Positions 1-5,222 of a stretch of DNA of 5,222 bases are shown piece by piece. Position numbers and translations under genes: made by a program. Source of the DNA: Pseudomonadota bacterium (GTDB lineage Bacteria > Pseudomonadota > Alphaproteobacteria > Rhizobiales > Hyphomicrobiaceae); NCBI GenBank assembly GCA_023428365.1, contig JAEYYQ010000371.1, positions 1 through 5,222 of the forward strand. Reading direction: 5' to 3'. Numbering within the stretch: the first letter of the stretch is position 1; each line of letters begins with the position of its first letter. The notes below the pieces were generated by a model. The model was not told where the DNA came from, did no database searches, and saw only the letters and a list, made by a program, of their open reading frames with translations.

Positions 1-623
1 TTCGGGCTCATGGAAGGCTGCCAGCCGCGTCTCAACAGCCGTCCGCCGAGAGTTTCGGGATGCCCGGAGTACCAGGCCCAGGCCGCGAGGTAGGGCAGGG
101 CAGGGTCGGCGACGATGGAATTGTGAAGGCGATCGTGCTTGGCGACCCATAATGCGAAGTCGCTATGGCAGCTACGATAGGCGTGGAGAACGCGCTCAAG
201 CCATTTGCCGGCGTTGGCTGGCGCTTCCGGCAGCAGGTTGACGATGCGTGTCGCGAAGGAGGGATCTTCGGGAAGTTCGGCAAGGCGCTGGGTGAAGGCT
301 TGCGGCGGCAGCTTGCGCGTCCACCAGGGCAGGCCGAGGGCGTCGGCGGCTTCCCGCAGCGGGGAGCCGGTGGCGACGTGCGCTGCTGCGGCCCGGCGCG
401 CTTCAACGGTGCCGTACCCTGTTGCCAGGGCAAACAAAAGTCCGGGAAAGCTGTCGGCGAGATCCTCGAAGCAAGAAGCGCGCTTGGCGATGTCGGCCAC
501 GTGCCGGCGGAACGGCGAATGAAACGATTGAACGCGCTGGCTGCGCCTGTCCTCGACGTCAGGCTCGAGGATGGCCATGCCGTGCAGTGGCTGCCGGCCG
601 AGTGTGGAACGCTTGCGATACAT
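1..623 (-). CDS. Unrecognised protein, N-terminal part only (possibly PcfJ-like)
   Basis: An open frame runs from the ATG at 623-621 to the window edge with no stop: 207 codons plus two bases, so the C-terminus is missing. A strong ribosome binding site (GGGAGG, 633-638) lies nine bases before the ATG and fixes the start; a second Met at residue 16 has no such support. The product begins MYRKRSTLGRQPL and is soluble-looking, with no signal peptide or membrane segment. It is rich in Ala, Leu, Arg and Trp, with short Trp motifs (LGLPWWTRKLPP near residues 110-121, AAWAWYSG near 180-187, RRGWQPSM near 197-204). From memory this resembles the N-terminal half of PcfJ-like proteins of Alphaproteobacteria, whose function is poorly known. 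That link is a guess, because the diagnostic C-terminal domain is outside the window. It lies 152 bases downstream of the ialB-like gene on the same strand. That it is a real gene is fairly sure; its identity is not. Confidence 0.75.
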   Translation of the reverse strand, partial: MYRKRSTLGRQPLHGMAILEPDVEDRRSQRVQSFHSPFRRHVADIAKRASCFEDLADSFPGLLFALATGYGTVEARRAAAAHVATGSPLREAADALGLPWWTRKLPPQAFTQRLAELPEDPSFATRIVNLLPEAPANAGKWLERVLHAYRSCHSDFALWVAKHDRLHNSIVADPALPYLAAWAWYSGHPETLGGRLLRRGWQPSMSP

Positions 624-632
624 GGACCCCTA

Positions 633-638
633 CCTCCC
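633..638 (-). promoter_or_regulatory. Ribosome binding site of the leftmost minus-strand gene
   Basis: GGGAGG on the minus strand, nine bases before the ATG at 623-621. It selects this ATG and supports coding in a frame that has no stop inside the window and is otherwise easy to miss. Confidence 0.7.
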
Positions 639-775
639 GCAAGCACTTACTAACCGGCCAAAATGGCGGAAAGGCGGGAGAAAACGTGCTGCTGCTGGCA
701 GCTTTGCGGCTCTATGATGATTGGTTACGGCAAATGCTGGGCAGGCGCCCGATGCCAGTTCTGAACTCTCAAAAA

Positions 776-1324
776 TTACTGCAGCGCTGCAAGGGCCTGA
801 GTGAACCCCGCCAGCGAGATTGGAATGCCAATGCCCGCCTCCTCTGTTTGAAAAATAATGAAAATTGCTGTCTTGCCGGTCTTGAGAAGCTCGATCAGCT
901 TCTCTTCCGCGACTACCTGGGCATAGCAGGCGAAAGCATGACACCGCAGGAACGGCGCGTGACCGACATCCTTGTCGTCGATCTTCAGGCCAAGCCCCGG
1001 CGGCAGCAGAACGCCAACCGGTGCGAACACGCGCAACACCTGCGTGCCGTTCGAAAATTTCTGGAAGTAGACGGTGAGGCCGACGTTGTTGCGGTCCTCC
1101 GCGGTGACGCTCTGGACCAGGGCGCAGGTCTCGGATTTTGCGCCGGGTGGCGGCGGTTTGCACACGACCTGCCAGTCGCCGTGTTGAGCCTTGACGGTTC
1201 CGTCGGGTGTTGGCTGCGCGAACGCCGGGGTCGAAGCTGCGACGGCACCCAGCAGGCCTGTCACCATGAGCCCGACGATGACGCTCGCAAAAAAGCGGAT
1301 GCGAATCGCGACTTCCAATTTCAC
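776..1324 (-). CDS. IalB-family (invasion-associated locus B) exported protein
   Basis: This encodes a 182-residue secreted protein of the invasion-associated locus B family, named after a Bartonella protein linked to red-cell entry. Most alphaproteobacterial members have no defined role, and none should be assumed here. Residues 1-36 form a signal peptide: a basic start (MKLEVAIRIR), a hydrophobic core (about 11-30) and a cleavage site after AFA36, so the mature protein is periplasmic or exported. The mature part has the family pattern: a GDW-x-VVC motif (G49, D50, W51, C55), a second Cys in ETCALVQ (C67), and a later pair C128 and C133 in RCHAFACYAQ. The four cysteines probably form two disulfides. 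A hydrophobic strand near 153-158 precedes the C-terminus. The start is the GTG at 1324-1322, preceded by GGAGG at seven bases. The ATG at 1459 would add 45 residues before the signal peptide and is unlikely. The gene diverges from the cox operon; a functional link is not shown. Confidence 0.85.
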   Translation of the reverse strand: MKLEVAIRIRFFASVIVGLMVTGLLGAVAASTPAFAQPTPDGTVKAQHGDWQVVCKPPPPGAKSETCALVQSVTAEDRNNVGLTVYFQKFSNGTQVLRVFAPVGVLLPPGLGLKIDDKDVGHAPFLRCHAFACYAQVVAEEKLIELLKTGKTAIFIIFQTEEAGIGIPISLAGFTQALAALQ

Positions 1325-1331
1325 TCGCACC

Positions 1332-1336
1332 CCTCC
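1332..1336 (-). promoter_or_regulatory. Ribosome binding site that decides the GTG start of the IalB-family gene
   Basis: GGAGG on the minus strand ends seven bases before the GTG at 1324-1322, and that GTG is placed directly before a typical signal peptide. The in-frame GTG at 1330-1328 overlaps the purine tract and so is the poorer choice. Confidence 0.7.
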
Positions 1337-1615
1337 CTCGCCGCCGCGAATCTGCGGCTGGCCCAATTGCTGTGCATCGACACGGACAATCCGGCCCCTC
1401 TCGCCGAGGATTGAGGCCGAAGTGGGACCGCTCATGCCACGCCGAACTGCCGGCTCCACGGTGGCTAACCCCTCCGTTCTCCACCCTCACGCGTGGAAAT
1501 GCCGCATAACGGGCGCTTGAGACAATAGCGACCCTTGTGTTCTGTCACGACCTCGCTAGGTTTGCGGCCACAATCAGGCCGAGTAGGGATTCCGCGCACG
1601 GCGGCAGCGGGGGGT

Positions 1616-1620
1616 GGGAG
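1616..1620 (+). promoter_or_regulatory. Ribosome binding site that decides the coxB start
   Basis: GGGAG lies eight bases before the ATG at 1629. It overlaps the alternative in-frame GTG at 1614, which has no comparable site at the right distance, so the ATG is the better start. Confidence 0.6.
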
Positions 1621-1628
1621 CCATAATA

Positions 1629-2612
1629 ATGGGCAACAGGAGCCGGGGTTTGAGAGCGCTTATTGCGATGTTCGTCATCGCCTTTCTCGCAATTCCTTCA
1701 GCCGTCTTGGCTGGAACGGGGCAGCCTTCGCCAGGGCAGTTGGGGATGCAGGGCGCGGTGACGGAGGTCGCCGAGAGTATCCATCACTTCCATGACCTCG
1801 TGAACGTCATCATCATTGCGATCGCGGTATTCGTCGGTCTGCTGATGCTGTACGTCGTGTACCGGTTCAGCGAGAAATCGAATCCGACCCCGTCGCGCAC
1901 CACGCATCACACGATGCTGGAAGTCGCCTGGACCGTGATTCCGATCATCATCCTCGTCGTTATCGCGATCCCGTCGTTCAAGCTGCTCTATCTGCAGTAC
2001 AGCTATCCCAAGCCGGACGTGACTATTAAGGCGGTCGGCAACACGTGGTTCTGGGAACATGAGTACCCCGACCTAGAAGGCGTTCGGGTGACCTCCAACG
2101 TCGTGCGCGACGAAGATGTGCTGCGCGCTCACCTGGGCAAGGAAGAATACGACAAGCGGTACGGCGAACTCACGGGTACGGAGCTGACGAAGCGCCTCTA
2201 CGTCGACTCAGCGCCGCTGTGGGAAAAATCCGGACAGCCGCGGCTGCTGTCGGTCGACAATGAGATCGCAGTGCCGGTGAACAAGGTTGTCCACGTCCTC
2301 GTGACCGCGAATGACGTGATCCACAACTGGACCATCCCGTCCTTCGGTTCGAAGGTCGACGCGGTTCCAGGGCGTGTCACTGCGACATGGTTCAGGGCGA
2401 CCCAAACGGGCGTATACTATGGACAGTGCTCGGAGCTGTGCGGCAAGGATCACGCGTTCATGCCGATCGCGGTTCGTGTTGTCAGCGAGCAGGCATTCAA
2501 TGAGTGGGTCGCTGCGGCGAAGGCGCGTGACTGGGATCGCGCCCGCAACATTCTGCGGGCCGCGACGGAGACACCTGCGAAGGTCGCTGAAGTCGGTTCC
2601 GAACGGAGATAG
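1629..2612 (+). CDS. coxB: Cytochrome c oxidase subunit II (aa3 type)
   Basis: CoxB (CtaC) takes electrons from cytochrome c through its binuclear CuA centre and passes them to heme a in subunit I. The 327-residue product has a signal peptide (1-28, ending AVLA), two membrane helices (about 58-78 and 99-122) and a periplasmic cupredoxin domain. The CuA ligands are all present: H232 in the DVIHNW motif, then C267, E269, C271, H275 and M278 in CSELCGKDHAFM. D244 in the DAVPGR motif matches the conserved Asp near the Mg site at the subunit I interface. The aromatic electron-entry motif reads TWFWEHEYPD (139-148), with the first Trp (W140) kept but neighbours changed from the usual QWYWSYEY. Between it and the RLLSVDN strand (205-211) lies a charged stretch about 30 residues longer than I recall for Paracoccus. 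The frame has an alternative GTG start at 1614. It heads the operon, 60 bases before coxA. Confidence 0.96.
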   Translation: MGNRSRGLRALIAMFVIAFLAIPSAVLAGTGQPSPGQLGMQGAVTEVAESIHHFHDLVNVIIIAIAVFVGLLMLYVVYRFSEKSNPTPSRTTHHTMLEVAWTVIPIIILVVIAIPSFKLLYLQYSYPKPDVTIKAVGNTWFWEHEYPDLEGVRVTSNVVRDEDVLRAHLGKEEYDKRYGELTGTELTKRLYVDSAPLWEKSGQPRLLSVDNEIAVPVNKVVHVLVTANDVIHNWTIPSFGSKVDAVPGRVTATWFRATQTGVYYGQCSELCGKDHAFMPIAVRVVSEQAFNEWVAAAKARDWDRARNILRAATETPAKVAEVGSERR

Positions 2613-2613
2613 C

Positions 2614-2639
2614 CTTGCGACGGTGCGACCGCACGCAAG
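2614..2639 (+). repeat. Inverted repeat (hairpin) between coxB and coxA
   Basis: Starting two bases after the coxB stop codon, CTTGCG (2614-2619) pairs with CGCAAG (2634-2639). Inside it, CGGT (2621-2624) pairs with ACCG (2628-2631) around a GCG loop, with a small internal bulge (A against CA). No T-tract follows, and the coxA ribosome binding site comes about 20 bases later, so it is not a standard terminator. It may protect or mark the 3' end of a processed coxB message; that is inference. Confidence 0.5.
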
Positions 2640-2666
2640 TATCAGGATAGCGGGGGAAGAAGGTGA

Positions 2667-4292
<1,626 letters not shown>

Positions 4293-4297
4293 GTGTG

Positions 4298-4317
4298 CGC
4301 GGCGCCACAGCGCCGCG
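4298..4317 (+). repeat. First of two abutting hairpins between coxA and ctaB
   Basis: A perfect 8-bp GC stem, CGCGGCGC (4298-4305) with GCGCCGCG (4310-4317), closes a CACA loop and begins five bases after the coxA stop codon. No run of T follows, so it does not fit an intrinsic terminator. It could block 3' exonucleases and stabilise the coxB-coxA message, or partly attenuate transcription into ctaB. Confidence 0.6.
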
Positions 4318-4336
4318 GCGAACCGACCAGTTCGCC
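4317..4336 (+). repeat. Second of two abutting hairpins between coxA and ctaB
   Basis: A perfect 7-bp stem, GGCGAAC (4317-4323) with GTTCGCC (4330-4336), encloses a six-base loop. It shares one base with the preceding stem, so one flanking pair may open when both form. No T-tract follows. It could alternatively be a DNA operator, since the half sites are symmetric, but no regulator is suggested by the sequence. Confidence 0.5.
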
Positions 4337-4387
4337 TCGGCTGCGGTGGGGTAGTTACGAAGAATACGGTCGACAGGCATCGAGCCA

Positions 4388-5222
4388 ATGGCAGAAAAAA
4401 GCATTGAGGCCGAGACCCAGATCCTGACCGCCTCCGCGGGAGGGGAAGTCGGCGATTTCTGGGCGCTGATGAAACCGCGGGTGATGTCACTCGTGGTGTT
4501 CACCGGTCTCGTCGGGATGATGGCCGCGCCGGGGCATCTGCACCCGGTACTGGCGGGCATCGCTCTGCTTTGCATTGCCGTTGGTGCGGGGGCGTCCGGT
4601 GCACTCAACATGTGGTACGACGCGGATATCGATGCTCACATGGCACGTACGGCGGCCAGGCCGATCCCGCGTGGACGCGTGAGAGCCGACGAAGCATTGA
4701 CGTTCGGGATCGTTCTGTCGGTTTTTTCCGTCCTGACGTTGGGCTTGCTCGTCAACTGGGTTGCGGGAACGCTGCTGGCGCTGACCATCGCGTTCTACGT
4801 GTTCGTCTACACGATGTGGCTGAAGCGGCGGACGCCGCAGAACATCGTCATCGGTGGTGCGGCCGGCGCTTTTCCTCCGATGATCGGCTGGGCGGCTGTG
4901 ACAGGCGCGGTGAGCCTGGAAAGCATCGTGCTGTTCCTCATCATCTTCCTGTGGACGCCGCCGCATTTCTGGGCGTTGGCGCTCTATCGTTCGCGCGATT
5001 ACGAACGTGTCGGTGTACCGATGCTTCCGGTCGCCGCGGGGGCTGAGGAAACGCGGCGCCAGATCCTTCTGTATAGCGTTCTGCTGGTGGCGTTTGCTGT
5101 CGTTCCAGCGTTCATCGGCCTTGGCGGCGTCACGTATCTCGCGGCGTCGGTGGCCTTGGGCGCAGTCTTCATGATGTTCGCGATGAAGGTCTATCGGGTC
5201 TCGGAAGGCCGTGAGGCAGACC
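4388..5222 (+). CDS. ctaB: Protoheme IX farnesyltransferase (heme O synthase), C-terminus outside the window
   Basis: CtaB (also CyoE or COX10) is an inner-membrane UbiA-type prenyltransferase that adds a farnesyl group to heme b to make heme O, which CtaA then converts to the heme A used by CoxA. The 278 codons present show the family motifs in order: [12 protein letters not shown] (29-40), the first Asp-rich motif N74-x3-D78-x3-D82 followed by [10 protein letters not shown], the Y141-x4[12 protein letters not shown] segment (141-157), FPPMIGW (162-168), [11 protein letters not shown] (189-199) and the second active-site motif [12 protein letters not shown] (204-215). Several hydrophobic helices lie between them. 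The family is about 300 residues long, so roughly the last 20-35 are missing. The start is the ATG at 4388, the only plausible one after the in-frame stop at 4352. Its ribosome binding site is weak (AGG or GAG within 12 bases), which would suit low output of an assembly enzyme. It lies 95 bases after coxA in the same direction. Confidence 0.95.
   Translation, partial: MAEKSIEAETQILTASAGGEVGDFWALMKPRVMSLVVFTGLVGMMAAPGHLHPVLAGIALLCIAVGAGASGALNMWYDADIDAHMARTAARPIPRGRVRADEALTFGIVLSVFSVLTLGLLVNWVAGTLLALTIAFYVFVYTMWLKRRTPQNIVIGGAAGAFPPMIGWAAVTGAVSLESIVLFLIIFLWTPPHFWALALYRSRDYERVGVPMLPVAAGAEETRRQILLYSVLLVAFAVVPAFIGLGGVTYLAASVALGAVFMMFAMKVYRVSEGREAD

Larger units (their letters stand above)
1325..1628. 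promoter_or_regulatory. Divergent intergenic region between the IalB-family gene and coxB
   Basis: These 304 bases lie between two divergent starts, so promoters for both directions should be here. I see no coding gene. The one open frame across it that extends a real gene is the unneeded N-terminal extension of the IalB-family frame. Only two weak inverted repeats are visible: GCCGC/GCGGC around a six-base loop near 1340-1355, and CGGCC/GGCCG around seven bases near 1566-1582. A possible plus-strand -35 box TTGAGA (1517-1522) has only a poor -10 partner (TTCTGT, 1540-1545) at 17 bases, so I do not call it a promoter. No clear FNR-type (TTGAT-N4-ATCAA) site was found. The control of the oxidase operon is therefore not resolved by reading alone. 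Confidence 0.5.

Noticed and set aside
32..646. Minus-strand 204-codon open frame overlapping the leftmost gene
   Set aside because: Its product is a Pro/Ser/Arg-rich sequence of shadow type. The other minus frame, starting at 623 behind a strong ribosome binding site, has natural composition.
422..1414. Plus-strand 330-codon open frame opposite the IalB-family gene and the leftmost gene
   Set aside because: It spans two opposite genes and their spacer, and its product is a mixed Arg/Cys-rich sequence. The IalB-family motifs and signal peptide on the minus strand explain the region.
1325..1459. N-terminal extension of the IalB-family protein from the ATG at 1459
   Set aside because: It would place 45 charged residues before a well-formed signal peptide. 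The GTG at 1324 has a good ribosome binding site at seven bases.
1517..1545. Sigma-70 type promoter for coxB (TTGAGA, 17 bases, TTCTGT)
   Set aside because: The -10 element is poor and no other evidence places a start there, so it is mentioned only as a weak candidate.
1614..1628. GTG start for coxB, five codons upstream
   Set aside because: It overlaps the GGGAG site that serves the ATG at 1629 and has no good site of its own.
4298..4336. Intrinsic terminator after coxA
   Set aside because: The stems are strong, but no T-run follows either of them, and ctaB continues in the same direction after a short gap.

Overview
The window is GC-rich, densely coded DNA of alphaproteobacterial character, and a Hyphomicrobiales-like (Rhizobiales) or related lineage is my best guess. 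The grounds are the gene order (cytochrome oxidase subunit II, subunit I, then heme O synthase), an IalB-family secreted protein (a family typical of Alphaproteobacteria) and the CuA and heme-copper motifs. The assignment rests on recognising families by eye, not on a search.

Layout. The left third is on the minus strand. Positions 1-623 hold the N-terminal 207 codons of a protein whose 3' end lies outside the window; I do not recognise it firmly, though it recalls the N-terminal part of PcfJ-like proteins. Upstream of it (776-1324, minus) is a small exported IalB-family protein that starts at a GTG. A 304-bp divergent intergenic region (1325-1628) separates this pair from a plus-strand operon. 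The operon holds coxB/ctaC (1629-2612), coxA/ctaD (2673-4292) and the first 278 codons of ctaB/cyoE (from 4388), which runs off the right edge.

How the genes work together. CoxB carries the CuA centre and takes electrons from cytochrome c. CoxA holds heme a and the heme a3-CuB site where oxygen is reduced and protons are pumped. CtaB farnesylates heme b to heme O, the precursor of the heme A that CoxA needs. This is the front of a canonical aa3 oxidase operon. In related genomes ctaG, coxC and surf1 commonly follow, so they may lie just past the right edge.

The window is largely ordinary. The points worth a second look are a long insertion in the periplasmic domain of CoxB, an altered aromatic motif beside it, a hairpin between coxB and coxA, and two abutting hairpins without a T-tract between coxA and ctaB. 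I saw no RNA genes, insertion sequences, CRISPR arrays or attachment sites, and nothing that amounts to an undescribed system.
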